DNA from: Eubacterium sp.
GTDB taxonomy: Bacteria; Bacillota; Clostridia; Oscillospirales; Acutalibacteraceae
Assembly (NCBI GenBank): GCA_017450645.1
Contig: JAFSTE010000003.1
Coordinates: forward strand, 50,241 to 114,240
DNA: 64,000 nt
Reading direction: 5' to 3'
Shown: piece after piece, positions 50,969 to 59,799 of the stretch
Layout of the letters: every line of letters begins with the position of its first letter
Position numbering within the stretch: position 1 is the stretch's first letter
The notes under the pieces: model-generated
Database searches by the model: none
Told to the model about the DNA's origin: nothing
Seen by the model: only the letters and a program-made list of their open reading frames with translations
Translations under genes and position numbers: made by a program

Positions 50969-52069
50969 ATGTTAAAAGAAGGACAAGTAAGGATTCCGTC
51001 GGGTTGTGCGATTGCGGCTATTATTGACCGTAAGGGCGGCTTAATTAACGGCTCTGAGATTATTAAGTCCATCTCGCTTATGCACGACCGCTCAAACGGC
51101 TTGGGCGGCGGCTTTGCAGCTTACGGAATTTACCCTGAACATAAGGACGATTACGCTTTTCATATCTTTTATGAAAATGCCGACGCGCACCGTAAATGCG
51201 AGGAATTTTTGTTTAAGCATTTTAATATCGACGCGGCTGAGCGTATCCCGACAAAAACAATTCCGACTATCGAAAACGGACCTGATATCTGGCGCTATTT
51301 CGGCAGAGTTAACAGAGTCCGTATGAAAAACTCGCGCCTTGACGAGGGCGAATATGTAGTACAGTGCGTAACTAAGGTAAACGCTGCCTACGACGGCGCG
51401 TACATCTTTTCCTCGGGTAAGAATATGGGCTGCTTTAAGGCGGTCGGCTACCCCGAGGATGTAGGTGAGTTTTATATGCTCGACCAGTACGACGCGTATC
51501 TCTGGACGGCGCACGGAAGATTCCCGACTAACACACCCGGTTGGTGGGGCGGTGCTCACCCGTTTAACATCCTCGACTGGTCAATCGTTCACAACGGCGA
51601 GATTTCGAGCTACGACGCTAACCGCCGCTATATTGAGCAGTTCGGCTATAAATGTACTATGCAGACGGACACCGAGGTTATTACATATCTGTTTGACCAC
51701 CTTATCCGTCACCATAATCTGCCCGCAAATGTTGCGGCGGATGTTTTAACCGCGCCCGAATGGGACGAGATAGACAGAATGGAGCCCGATAAAAAGGAGT
51801 ATTTTACTAACCTTCGCGCTATCTACAGCGGTGCGCTTGTGAACGGCCCGTTCTCTGTTATCCTCGGTTCGAATAAAGGTCTGCTTGCAATTAACGACAG
51901 ACTTAAGCTGCGCTCGCTCACTGCCGCAACCAAGGGTAGCAGGGCGTATTTTGCAAGCGAGGAGAGCGCTATCAGAATTATCTGTCCCGACCCCGATAAA
52001 GTGTGGTCGGTAAGCGGCGCCGACCCGGTGTTTGTGCCGCTTGAGATTGACGAGAAGGAGGATGAATAA
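50969..52069 (+). CDS. glutamate synthase glutaminase subunit (class II amidotransferase domain)
   Basis: The 366-residue protein is the separate glutaminase part of a split glutamate synthase. It has SGCAIAAIIDRKGGL (the Cys at 13 is the likely nucleophile after N-terminal processing, or the processing-free equivalent), AHGRFPTNTPGWWGGAHPF, SIVHNGEISSYDANR and DTEVITYLFDHL, all typical of GltS/PurF-type glutaminases. It frees ammonia from glutamine for the FMN subunit encoded next. The N-terminus extends 12 residues before the Cys, which is unusual since class II nucleophiles are normally residue 2; a propeptide would have to be removed. The stop is 1 nt before the next ATG. Confidence 0.88.
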   Translation: MLKEGQVRIPSGCAIAAIIDRKGGLINGSEIIKSISLMHDRSNGLGGGFAAYGIYPEHKDDYAFHIFYENADAHRKCEEFLFKHFNIDAAERIPTKTIPTIENGPDIWRYFGRVNRVRMKNSRLDEGEYVVQCVTKVNAAYDGAYIFSSGKNMGCFKAVGYPEDVGEFYMLDQYDAYLWTAHGRFPTNTPGWWGGAHPFNILDWSIVHNGEISSYDANRRYIEQFGYKCTMQTDTEVITYLFDHLIRHHNLPANVAADVLTAPEWDEIDRMEPDKKEYFTNLRAIYSGALVNGPFSVILGSNKGLLAINDRLKLRSLTAATKGSRAYFASEESAIRIICPDPDKVWSVSGADPVFVPLEIDEKEDE

Positions 52070-52070
52070 T

Positions 52071-53576
52071 ATGGCAGTTAATTTTATCCCCCGAAGATTT
52101 ACCGTAGTACGCGACAAGGAGCTTTGTATCAACTGCGGCTGTTGCGTAAGGCAGTGCTCTAACGAGTGCCACTACTTTGCAGACGACGAAAAAACCGTGC
52201 TTGTCAACTCTAATTCCTGCGTGGCGTGCCATCGCTGCGTGGATTTGTGCCCGACAGGCGCTTTGAGAATAGAAAAATATGTTTGCGATTACCGCGACAA
52301 CGCAAACTGGACCCCGCAGTATCAGCAGGAAATCTGTCGCCAGGCGGAAACGGGCGGCGTACTGCTGTCGGGTATGGGCACCCCTAAACCGTACCCGATT
52401 TACTGGGATAAAATCCTGCTTAATGCGTCCCAGGTAACTAACCCGTCCATTGACCCGCTGCGCGAGCCTATGGAAATAAGGACGATTTTAGGCAGTAAGC
52501 CCGAAAAAATGACCGTAGAAAAGAAGGGCAAATCGACCGTTGAAATGCCGCCGCAGATTATGCTCGAAACGCCGATTATGTTCTCGGCTATGAGCTTTGG
52601 CTCAATCAGCTTAAACGCCCAGAAAACGCTTGCTATGGCGGCTAAAAATCTCGGTACGCTATTTAATACGGGCGAGGGCGGACTCCACCCCGACCTGAAG
52701 GACTACACCGATTACGCAATAGTTCAGGTTGCGTCGGGTCGTTTCGGCGTACATAAAGAGTATCTTCAAAGCGCACGCTTTGTTGAAATAAAAATAGGCC
52801 AGGGCGCTAAGCCCGGTATCGGCGGACATCTTCCGGGCGAAAAGGTTAATGTAGAGGTTTCTAACGCCCGTATGATTCCCGAGGGCAGCGACGCTATTTC
52901 ACCCGCGCCGCACCACGATATTTACTCTATTGAGGATTTGCGCCAGCTAATCTGGTCGCTTAAGCAGGCTACGGAAAACAAAAAGCCCGTTTCTGTTAAA
53001 ATCGCAGCCGTTCACAATGTTGCCGCAATCGCTTCGGGCTGCGCGAGAGCGGGCGCGGATATAGTTGTTATCGACGGTTTTCGCGGCGGTACGGGAGCTG
53101 CGCCTACAAGAATCAGAGATAATGTAGGTATTCCTATTGAGCTTGCGCTCGCGGCAGCTGACCAAAGGCTTCGCGACGAGGGTATCCGCTCACGCGTTTC
53201 GCTTGTAGCGGCAGGCTCGTTCAGATGCTCTGCGGATATTGTTAAGGCGATTGCTCTCGGCGCTGACGCGTGCTACTGCGCTTCGGCTCCGCTTATTGCT
53301 ATGGGCTGCCATATGTGCCAGACCTGTAATACGGGTAAGTGTAACTGGGGTATCGCGACTCAGCGTCCCGAGCTTACTAAGCGACTTAATCCCGATATTA
53401 TGCACGAGCGCGTTGAAAATCTTATCAACGCGTGGAACCACGAAATTAAAGAGATTATGGGCGGTATGGGTATCAACTCGGTTGACTCCCTGCGCGGCAA
53501 CAGACTTATGCTAAGGGGTATCGGTTTAACCGAAAAAGAGCTTGAAATCCTCGGCATTAAACACGCGGGCGAATAG
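52071..53576 (+). CDS. glutamate synthase FMN/Fe-S subunit (archaeal-type GltB)
   Basis: The 501-residue protein begins with a double [4Fe-4S] ferredoxin domain (CINCGCCVRQCSNECHYF and CVACHRCVDLCPTGAL), followed by the GltS FMN barrel: MFSAMSFGSISLNAQKTLAM, FNTGEGGLHPD, KIGQGAKPGIGGHLPGEK, VDGFRGGTGAAPTRI. A Cys-rich 3Fe-4S-type loop is CHMCQTCNTGKCNWGIATQRP. It makes glutamate from 2-oxoglutarate and ammonia. ATG 52071 follows the previous stop at once with GGAGG. Such a protein equals the central part of plant and E. coli GltB, with the glutaminase and GXGXG parts on separate genes here. Confidence 0.93.
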   Translation: MAVNFIPRRFTVVRDKELCINCGCCVRQCSNECHYFADDEKTVLVNSNSCVACHRCVDLCPTGALRIEKYVCDYRDNANWTPQYQQEICRQAETGGVLLSGMGTPKPYPIYWDKILLNASQVTNPSIDPLREPMEIRTILGSKPEKMTVEKKGKSTVEMPPQIMLETPIMFSAMSFGSISLNAQKTLAMAAKNLGTLFNTGEGGLHPDLKDYTDYAIVQVASGRFGVHKEYLQSARFVEIKIGQGAKPGIGGHLPGEKVNVEVSNARMIPEGSDAISPAPHHDIYSIEDLRQLIWSLKQATENKKPVSVKIAAVHNVAAIASGCARAGADIVVIDGFRGGTGAAPTRIRDNVGIPIELALAAADQRLRDEGIRSRVSLVAAGSFRCSADIVKAIALGADACYCASAPLIAMGCHMCQTCNTGKCNWGIATQRPELTKRLNPDIMHERVENLINAWNHEIKEIMGGMGINSVDSLRGNRLMLRGIGLTEKELEILGIKHAGE

Positions 53577-53587
53577 GAGGTAAGGCT

Positions 53588-54028
53588 ATGAAAAGAGTAT
53601 ATGCTAAAGAAGAACTTTGCCTTAACTGCCGTCTTTGCGAGGTCTATTGTAAAACCGCTCATTCCGAGTCTAAGGATGTCTTAAAGGCAAATAAATACGA
53701 GGAGCCTGCACCCGTTTCGCGAGTTACGGTGTGCGGCGACAATATGCTTTCGGCGGCGGTTAACTGCCGCCACTGCGAGAATCCTAAATGCGTTGAAGCG
53801 TGCATTACGGGCGCTATGCAAAAGGACGAAAAAACGGGCATCGTGTCCGTTGACGAAAACAAGTGTATCGGCTGTATGACCTGCCTTGCGGTGTGTCCGT
53901 TCGGCTGTATCAAGACCGGAAAATTCGCTGTTAAATGCGATTTGTGCCAGGGCGAGGATGAGCCTGCCTGCGTTAAGAATTGCCCGAACCGCGCGCTTGT
54001 ATATATGGATTTGGGAGGTGCTGAGTAA
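53588..54028 (+). CDS. 4Fe-4S ferredoxin-type electron carrier of glutamate synthase
   Basis: The 146-residue protein has a Cys pattern for several [4Fe-4S] clusters: CLNCRLCEVYCKTAH, CRHCENPKCVEACITGA, CIGCMTCLAVCPFGCI and CDLCQGEDEPACVKNCP, typical of the HycB/CooF-like four-cluster family. It probably carries electrons between the flavoprotein encoded next and the FMN/Fe-S subunit. AGGAGG lies before the ATG. Its stop overlaps the next start by one base (TAATG), which supports coupled translation. Confidence 0.9.
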   Translation: MKRVYAKEELCLNCRLCEVYCKTAHSESKDVLKANKYEEPAPVSRVTVCGDNMLSAAVNCRHCENPKCVEACITGAMQKDEKTGIVSVDENKCIGCMTCLAVCPFGCIKTGKFAVKCDLCQGEDEPACVKNCPNRALVYMDLGGAE

Positions 54029-55293
54029 TGAAATATGTTATTATCGGCGCTTCTGCGGCAGGACTCAGCTGTGCTGAACAGATTAGAAAAGAGGACAAAA
54101 ACGCATCTGTAACAATTCTTACTAAAGAGGCGTACCTCCCGTACAGCCGACCTTCAATAAGCTACTACCTTAAGGGCGTTGTCAGGGAGCGCGATATGTT
54201 CCTTCGCAAGCCGTCTTACTATAAGCAAAACGGTATTGAAATCGTAACCTCCGCCGAGGTTAAGGCGATTGACACAAAGTCAAAAACCGTCAAGGCGGGC
54301 AGAAAAACTTACTCTTACGACAAGCTGTGCCTTTGCACCGGCTCTAAGCCTTTTGTGCCGCCTATGAAAAATGTTGACGGCAAGGATAACGCGCTGACGT
54401 TCCTCGACCTTGACAGCACTAAGGCGGTCAAAGCAAAGGCAAATGAAAACACAAAAGCCGTTGTTATCGGCGCGGGACTTATCGGTATGAAGGCTGCCGA
54501 AGGATTATCCAAAATCTGTAAGAGCGTGGACGTCGTTGAGCTTTCGCCACGCATTCTGCCGTCGATTCTCGACGCTAAATCCTCTAAGGGCGTAAAAAAG
54601 TATATTGAGGATAACGGCGATATTACCTTCCACCTCGGCGACACAGTTACCGAGGCGAAAAGCAAGGGCAGGCACATAACCTCCGTCGTGCTTAAAAGCG
54701 GCAGGGAGCTCGAGTGCGATTTGCTTATTCTCGCTGTCGGCGTGCGCCCCGAAACCACGCTTGCCGATGCCGCAGGGCTTAAGGTCGACAGGGGAATCAT
54801 CGTGGATTCTCAGACTATGCAAACAAGCGACCCCGACATTTTTGCTGCGGGCGACTGTACCGTTTCTGTCGATATGCTCGACGGCTCGAAAAAGATTATC
54901 GCCCTTTGGGTTAACGCTGTTCAACAGGGTAAAATTGCCGGCTCGCAGATGGCGGGCGGCGGCGAAACGCTCGGCGGTTCGTATGCGGTTAACGCTATAG
55001 ATTTTTACGGCTTGCGTATCTGCACCTGCGGACTGATTAACGCCGCGGGCGAGCGGTATAAAGATGTAATTAAGCAAGACGGCGATAAGTATAAGCGCCT
55101 GATTTTTGAGGGCGACAGGCTTGTCGGATTTGTGCTGATTAACTCGAGCGAAAACGCCGGAATTTACACGAGCCTTATTGAAAACAAAACGGATTTATCT
55201 ACGCTTGACGGCGATATTACCGATACGCCAACGCTGTTTTTGTTTGACAAAACCACAAGGCAAAATAAGCTGAAAGGAGAGCTTGAACAATGA
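54028..55293 (+). CDS. NAD(P)/FAD-dependent oxidoreductase of the glutamate synthase cluster
   Basis: The 421-residue flavoprotein has an FAD-binding N-terminus (VIIGASAAGLSCAEQIRKED), an NAD-binding motif (VVIGAGLIGMKAAEGL) and FAAGDCTVSVDML for FAD. It belongs to the class I pyridine nucleotide disulfide oxidoreductase fold of NADH oxidase/NirB type and has no redox CxxxxC disulfide in the first domain. It would take electrons from NAD(P)H and pass them through the ferredoxin subunit to GltS. It differs from the classical GltD small subunit. It overlaps its neighbours by 1 and 4 nt. Confidence 0.88.
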   Translation: MKYVIIGASAAGLSCAEQIRKEDKNASVTILTKEAYLPYSRPSISYYLKGVVRERDMFLRKPSYYKQNGIEIVTSAEVKAIDTKSKTVKAGRKTYSYDKLCLCTGSKPFVPPMKNVDGKDNALTFLDLDSTKAVKAKANENTKAVVIGAGLIGMKAAEGLSKICKSVDVVELSPRILPSILDAKSSKGVKKYIEDNGDITFHLGDTVTEAKSKGRHITSVVLKSGRELECDLLILAVGVRPETTLADAAGLKVDRGIIVDSQTMQTSDPDIFAAGDCTVSVDMLDGSKKIIALWVNAVQQGKIAGSQMAGGGETLGGSYAVNAIDFYGLRICTCGLINAAGERYKDVIKQDGDKYKRLIFEGDRLVGFVLINSSENAGIYTSLIENKTDLSTLDGDITDTPTLFLFDKTTRQNKLKGELEQ

Positions 55294-56024
55294 GTATTAC
55301 AGCAGGACTTCGCAGATACGAAGAGATAAACAGGGAAGTCAGTCAAGAGCTTCTTTCAAAAGATAAAGCCGTTATTAAGGATGTTAACGGTCAGCGCTAT
55401 ATCGGCTGCGCGCTTGATAGCGGAAAGACGGTCGAGATTTACGGTACCGCGGGTAACGACCTTGCGTGTATGCTGAGCGGCGGCAAGGTTGTCCTTTACG
55501 GCAACGGTCAGGACGCCGTCGGTAACACTATGGGCGGCGGCGAAATCATAATTCACGGTCATACCGGCGACGCGCTCGGTTACGGTATGCGCGACGGACA
55601 GATTTATATCCGCGACAATGTTTCGTGCCGCGGCGGTATTCATATGAAGGAGTTTAGGGAGATGAAGCCCGTCCTCGTTATCGGCGAAAACGCGGGCTCG
55701 TTCCTCGGCGAATATATGGCAGGCGGTACAATCGTGCTGCTCGGTCTGCATATGAAACGCGGCGATAAGCTGTTCGGTACGCACTGCGCGTCGGGAATGC
55801 ACGGCGGTAAAATCTTTGTGCGCGGCAGCTTCCCTAAGGAGAATTTGTCGCCTAATATTAAGGTGGTAAGCCTTAGCGCAGAGGACGAAAAAGAGCTTAC
55901 GACTTATGTGAAAAACTACTGCAAATTCTTTGGTGAGGATTACGACAGCATAATGTCTAAGCCGTTCAAAAAGCTTATCCCCGCCACCTCGCGACCGTAT
56001 GCTAACCTGTATACGCCTAACTGA
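55290..56024 (+). CDS. glutamate synthase GXGXG (C-terminal) subunit
   Basis: The 244-residue protein contains a right-handed beta-helix typical of the GltB C-terminal domain, with GGGEIIIHGHTGDALGYGM, YIRDNVSCRGGIHM and GGTIVLLGLHMKRGDKLFG, the GXGXG-type repeat. In GltB the domain links the ammonia tunnel and the FMN site. Start ATGA overlaps the preceding stop by 4 nt. It completes the five-gene set (glutaminase, FMN/Fe-S, ferredoxin, flavoprotein, GXGXG) and is followed by a terminator. The set as a whole is a split, archaeal-type glutamate synthase. Confidence 0.9.
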   Translation: MSITAGLRRYEEINREVSQELLSKDKAVIKDVNGQRYIGCALDSGKTVEIYGTAGNDLACMLSGGKVVLYGNGQDAVGNTMGGGEIIIHGHTGDALGYGMRDGQIYIRDNVSCRGGIHMKEFREMKPVLVIGENAGSFLGEYMAGGTIVLLGLHMKRGDKLFGTHCASGMHGGKIFVRGSFPKENLSPNIKVVSLSAEDEKELTTYVKNYCKFFGEDYDSIMSKPFKKLIPATSRPYANLYTPN

Positions 56025-56048
56025 TTTAAACTTAATACATATTATATA

Positions 56049-56075
56049 ATGGGCTGTCAGACAGCCCATTTTTAT
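56049..56075 (+). terminator. intrinsic terminator after the glutamate synthase operon
   Basis: ATGGGCTGT and ACAGCCCAT arms with a 3-nt loop, followed by TTTTTATTTT. Confidence 0.9.
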
Positions 56076-56152
56076 TTTATCCACTTCATTTTTTTGAGCA
56101 AAAAACAAAGCAAACGCCAGTGTTTTTTAGCGTTTGCTATGATGCTCTGATT

Positions 56153-57385
56153 TTATGCGAAGTAGCCTATGGGGTGGATTGTGTGCTCGATACGGGGGTT
56201 AAATTCGTTGAGCCCGCCCGAATTAAGCTGGCAGGCCCGCTGTATGCAAAAATGCCCGAAACGCCCGCGCAGGGTGTCGATTGTGTTTTCGAGCTCCTCC
56301 ATTTTTTCGCGCTTAAGGGCTTTGCCCGCAAAGTCGAACTGCTCAAAGTATTCGAAGTCGAATTCGCTTACCGAAACGCCGATTGAGCGTATGTTAGCGC
56401 CCCAGTTGTAATTTTCCTTAAAAAGCTGCATCGCGGCGTCAAGTATTTCGGTACTAAGGTTGGTTGGGACTGCGAGCTTTTTCTGGCGGGTAAAGCTGAA
56501 CAGCTTTGTGTCCCTTACCGAAATAGTAACCGTCCTGCCCTTTAAGCCCTGCTCGCGCAGCCTTTCGGCAACGCTTTCGCAAAGCACTCTGTACACCGCG
56601 GCGACATCAGCGTCGTTTACTAAGTCGCGCGGCGTGGTGGTGGAGTTGCCTACGCTTTTGACATCGCGTATCTGGTCCTTGTGCATTACGGGCATATCGT
56701 CAAGCCCGTTTGAAAAGCGGTGCAGCGTGTCGCCGTTTTTGCCGAAAACCTTTCGTAAAAAATCAACATCAGTGTTTGCAAGCTCGCCGATGGTATTAAT
56801 GCCGTAGTACGCGAGCTTTTTTGTTGTTGAACGCCCGACAAACAGCAAATCTGACGCGGGGAGGGGAAAGGCGATATCCTTGTAGTTATCCCTGCCTATT
56901 CGCGTAATCGCGTCGGGCTTTTTGTAGTCCGAGCCGAGCTTTGCAAAAATTTTGTTAAAGCTGACCCCGATACTGACCGTTATACCAAGCTCAAATTTTA
57001 TCCTCTGCCGTATCTCCTCGGCAATCTCCATACCGCTTGAGGTGTTGCCCGTAACATCAATCCAGCTCTCGTCAAGTCCGAAGGGCTCGATATATTCGCT
57101 GTAGTCCTCGTACACCTTGCGGCAAAGCTTAGAAAACCGCAGATAGAGCGGGTAATTAGGCGGTACGACAACAAGCTCGGGGCATTTTTGCATAGCCTGC
57201 CAAATCGGCTCGCCAACGGTTAAATTGTATTTAGAGGCTATTTCGTTTTTAGTAAGAATTATACCGTGTCTCGTTTCGGGGTTACCGCCTACCGCAACGG
57301 GCTTGTCGCGTATTTCGGGGCGGTAAAGACATTCTACCGAGGCGTAAAACTTGTTACAGTCTATGTGTAAAATCGTTCTGTCCAT
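56153..57385 (-). CDS. dinB: DNA polymerase IV (Y-family)
   Basis: The 410-residue protein is a Y-family translesion polymerase. It has ILHIDCNKFYASVECLY with the first catalytic Asp, VAVGGNPETRHGIILTKN, and the second acidic site YIEPFGLDESWIDVTG, then ISVGVSFNKIFAKLGSDYKKPDA. A thumb helix-hairpin-helix (FVGRSTTKKLAYYGI), and little-finger domain follow. It replicates past damaged bases at low fidelity. The ATG lies 7 nt after AAGGAG. Two SOS boxes in its promoter (57401-57447) indicate LexA control. A beta-clamp motif is not obvious at the C-terminus. Confidence 0.95.
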   Translation of the reverse strand: MDRTILHIDCNKFYASVECLYRPEIRDKPVAVGGNPETRHGIILTKNEIASKYNLTVGEPIWQAMQKCPELVVVPPNYPLYLRFSKLCRKVYEDYSEYIEPFGLDESWIDVTGNTSSGMEIAEEIRQRIKFELGITVSIGVSFNKIFAKLGSDYKKPDAITRIGRDNYKDIAFPLPASDLLFVGRSTTKKLAYYGINTIGELANTDVDFLRKVFGKNGDTLHRFSNGLDDMPVMHKDQIRDVKSVGNSTTTPRDLVNDADVAAVYRVLCESVAERLREQGLKGRTVTISVRDTKLFSFTRQKKLAVPTNLSTEILDAAMQLFKENYNWGANIRSIGVSVSEFDFEYFEQFDFAGKALKREKMEELENTIDTLRGRFGHFCIQRACQLNSGGLNEFNPRIEHTIHPIGYFA

Positions 57386-57400
57386 ATTTTTTACTCCTTA

Positions 57401-57447
57401 GAACAACCGTTCGATATAATTATAATACAACATTTGTTCTAAGTCAA
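57401..57447 (-). promoter_or_regulatory. dinB promoter with two LexA-type SOS boxes
   Basis: TTGACT (57442-57447), 17-bp spacer, TATAAT (57419-57424) on the minus strand. Box 1, GAAC-AAAT-GTTG (57428-57439), lies in the spacer exactly where the box lies in the 3388-3416 promoter. Box 2, GAAC-N4-GTTC (57401-57412), lies just after the start of transcription; on the plus strand it is the same 12-mer as at 3396-3407. Confidence 0.85.
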
Positions 57448-57569
57448 GCCGCATATATTGTGCATAATCATATATAGATATACAATTTTTTGTTGCAATA
57501 TAAGTAAAATAGTGATATTATATAGATTATTGTAATGTAATGACTGATGCTTTTTGAGGAGGACTTGGT

Positions 57570-58826
57570 ATGAAAGCATATAAGGATATGACTAAAGAGG
57601 AGCTTTGTGCGGAAAAAGAAGCCCTTTTAAAAAGATTTGAAGATTATAAGGCTATGGGTTTAAAGCTCGATATGTCGCGCGGTAAGCCCTCTAAGGAGCA
57701 GCTCGATATTTCTATGAAGCTGCTTGACTATACCGATTATATCGAGGACGGTATCGACCTCAGAAACTACGGTATCCTCGACGGTATCCCGAGCTGTAAA
57801 AAGCTTTTTGCCGACCTGCTTGGTGTTGAGCCGAAAAACATACTTATGGGTCCGAACGCGAGCCTTTCGCTTATGTTCGACTATATCGCTCAGTGCTATT
57901 CGCACGGCGTACTCGGCTGCACTCCCTGGAGCAAGTTGCCCGAGGTTAAGTTCCTCTGTCCCGTACCCGGCTACGACAGACACTTTACTATTCTTGAATA
58001 CTTTAATATCAAGATGATTAATGTCGATATGAAGGACGACGGTCCCGATATGGACGCTATTGAGGAGCTTGTTAAGGACGAGAGCGTTAAGGGTATGTTC
58101 TGTGTTCCTAAATATTCAAACCCGCAGGGAATTACTTTTTCTGACGAGGTTGTTAAGCGTATCGCGGCGCTTAAGCCCGCTGCCGAGGACTTCAGGGTTA
58201 TCTGGGACAACGCTTATATTATTCACGAGATTTATGACGAGGGCGACGAGCTTCTTAATATATTCGATGTTCTGCCCGAGTACGGTAACGAGGATATGGT
58301 AATCGAGGTTTGCTCGACCTCTAAGATGACCTTCCCCGGCGCAGGTATCTCCGCGCTTGCGGCGAGCGAAGCTAATATAGCGGACATTTTAAAGCGCCTT
58401 AACGCGCAGACTATCAGTTACGATAAAATGAATCAGCACAGACACGCTGAGTTCTTCGGCGACCTTGAGGGTATGAAGGCGCATATGAAAAAGCACGCAG
58501 CGCTTATGAAGCCTAAGTTCGAGATGGTGCTCAACCACCTTCAAAACGAGCTTGGCGGCAAGGGTGTTGCAAGCTGGATTGAGCCGCGCGGCGGTTACTT
58601 TATCAGCCTTGATGTTATGCCCGGCTGCGCTAAGAGAGTCGGCGAGCTTTGTAAGGAGGCGGGCGTTACGCTCACATCGGTCGGCGCTACCTATCCTTAC
58701 GGCAAGGACCCCAAGGACAGCAATATCCGTATTGCGCCGTCGCTTCCGCCTGTTAACGAGCTTGATATCGCGTCGCAGATTCTTTGCGTAAGCGTTAAGC
58801 TTGCCTGCCTTGAGAAGCTGATATGA
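57570..58826 (+). CDS. class Ic aspartate aminotransferase (PLP-dependent)
   Basis: The 418-residue protein matches the less common class Ic aspartate aminotransferase (the Alanine_aminotransf family PF12897 of Corynebacterium and Clostridia). It has MSRGKPSKEQLDISMKLLD at the start, YGILDGIPSCKKLFADLLG, PKYSNPQGITFSDEVV and the PLP-Lys region EVCSTSKMTFPGAGISALA. A C-terminal GGYFISLDVMPGC segment and the Arg for substrate in NIRIAPSLPPV follow. It links glutamate to aspartate, so it fits the adjacent nitrogen genes (aspartate feeds AsnB). GAGGAGG lies before the ATG. Confidence 0.9.
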   Translation: MKAYKDMTKEELCAEKEALLKRFEDYKAMGLKLDMSRGKPSKEQLDISMKLLDYTDYIEDGIDLRNYGILDGIPSCKKLFADLLGVEPKNILMGPNASLSLMFDYIAQCYSHGVLGCTPWSKLPEVKFLCPVPGYDRHFTILEYFNIKMINVDMKDDGPDMDAIEELVKDESVKGMFCVPKYSNPQGITFSDEVVKRIAALKPAAEDFRVIWDNAYIIHEIYDEGDELLNIFDVLPEYGNEDMVIEVCSTSKMTFPGAGISALAASEANIADILKRLNAQTISYDKMNQHRHAEFFGDLEGMKAHMKKHAALMKPKFEMVLNHLQNELGGKGVASWIEPRGGYFISLDVMPGCAKRVGELCKEAGVTLTSVGATYPYGKDPKDSNIRIAPSLPPVNELDIASQILCVSVKLACLEKLI

Positions 58827-59614
58827 TGAACAGAATCGGTGCTTCAACCTCGTGCTTTTACCCGCTCGAAACGGAAAAGGCGCTTGGCAAGGTAATTGAT
58901 ATCGGCTTTAAAAATGCGGAAATATTCTTTAATTCCTCGTCGGAGCTTGAGGAGCCCTTTGTTAAAAAAATGAGGGAGCAGGCTGACGACGGCGGAGTAA
59001 ATATTCTTAGCATTCACCCGTTTTCGTCGTTTATTGAAAACACCTGCATTTTCGGCGAGTACGAAAGGCGGTACGAGGATTTTATCGACCTTTATAAAAA
59101 GCATTTTCACGCCGCTGCGCTTCTCGGCGCGGACATCGCGGTTATTCACGGCGCGCTCGCGGTGCAAAAAAGGAATATCCCCGAGGAGCATTATTTTGAG
59201 CGCTTTGCAAAGCTTATGGAAATAGGCAGGGCAGAGGGCGTAAGAGTGTGCCAGGAAAATGTTGTGCGCTTTCGCTCGCAGAGTACGGACTTTTGTAAGC
59301 GTATGAAAAATGTGCTCGGCGACGATTTAAAGTTCGTTTTTGATGTTAAGCAGTCAATCCGTTCGGGCTACGACCCGTTCGACTTTTTAAACGAGATTAA
59401 GGACGATGTCGTTCATATCCATATAAGCGATAATAACGCCACCGACGACTGCCTGCCGCCCGGCAAGGGAAGCTTTGATTTTAAAAAGCTGTTTGCCACG
59501 ATGGACGGCGCGGGCTACAACGGCGGCTATGTAATTGAGATTTACTCTAAAGGGCTCGAGGTCGAAAAAGAGCTTATAAAGAGTAAAGAGTATTTTGATA
59601 CGATGTTTAAATAG
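58823..59614 (+). CDS. sugar phosphate isomerase/epimerase family protein
   Basis: The 263-residue TIM-barrel protein is in the xylose isomerase-like/AP endonuclease 2 family: IGASTSCFYPLETEKALGKV, HPFSSFIENTCIF, VIHGALAVQK, VCQENVVRF, FVFDVKQSIRSGYDPFDF, VHIHISDNNATDDCLPPGKG and a C-terminal EIYSKG. Conserved Glu, Asp and His residues in these segments would bind a divalent metal. The substrate is unknown. Its ATG overlaps the stop of the aminotransferase gene (ATGATGA), so it is co-translated with it. No sugar gene is nearby. Confidence 0.85.
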   Translation: MMNRIGASTSCFYPLETEKALGKVIDIGFKNAEIFFNSSSELEEPFVKKMREQADDGGVNILSIHPFSSFIENTCIFGEYERRYEDFIDLYKKHFHAAALLGADIAVIHGALAVQKRNIPEEHYFERFAKLMEIGRAEGVRVCQENVVRFRSQSTDFCKRMKNVLGDDLKFVFDVKQSIRSGYDPFDFLNEIKDDVVHIHISDNNATDDCLPPGKGSFDFKKLFATMDGAGYNGGYVIEIYSKGLEVEKELIKSKEYFDTMFK

Positions 59615-59799
59615 CAGGGCTTCAAGTGTTGAACTTTCGGGCAGGCACAAAGACCTGCCCCTACATATTCTCGCAGTAATGAAAAATCGTAGGGGAGCGT
59701 CTCCGCGCGCTCCCGATAATTGTTTGAGCGAAGCGAGTAACCAATGGCTTAAAACCTAACACTTAAAACTCAAAACCAAAATTAAATAAGGATAACAAT
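59615..59799. repeat. intergenic repeat remnants
   Basis: The 185-bp gap has no gene. It holds GGGCAGGCACAAAGACCTGCCC (hairpin), GTAGGGGAGCGTCTCCGCGC with GCGCTCCC-type arms, and TTGTTTGAGCGAAGCGAGTAAC, which is the left end of the composite repeat copy B. A degenerate AAAACT/AAAACC short repeat follows before the next ribosome site. Confidence 0.7.

Noticed and set aside
56120-56386. Plus-strand frames opposite dinB
   Set aside because: They are mirror frames of a clear polymerase gene and have no family features.
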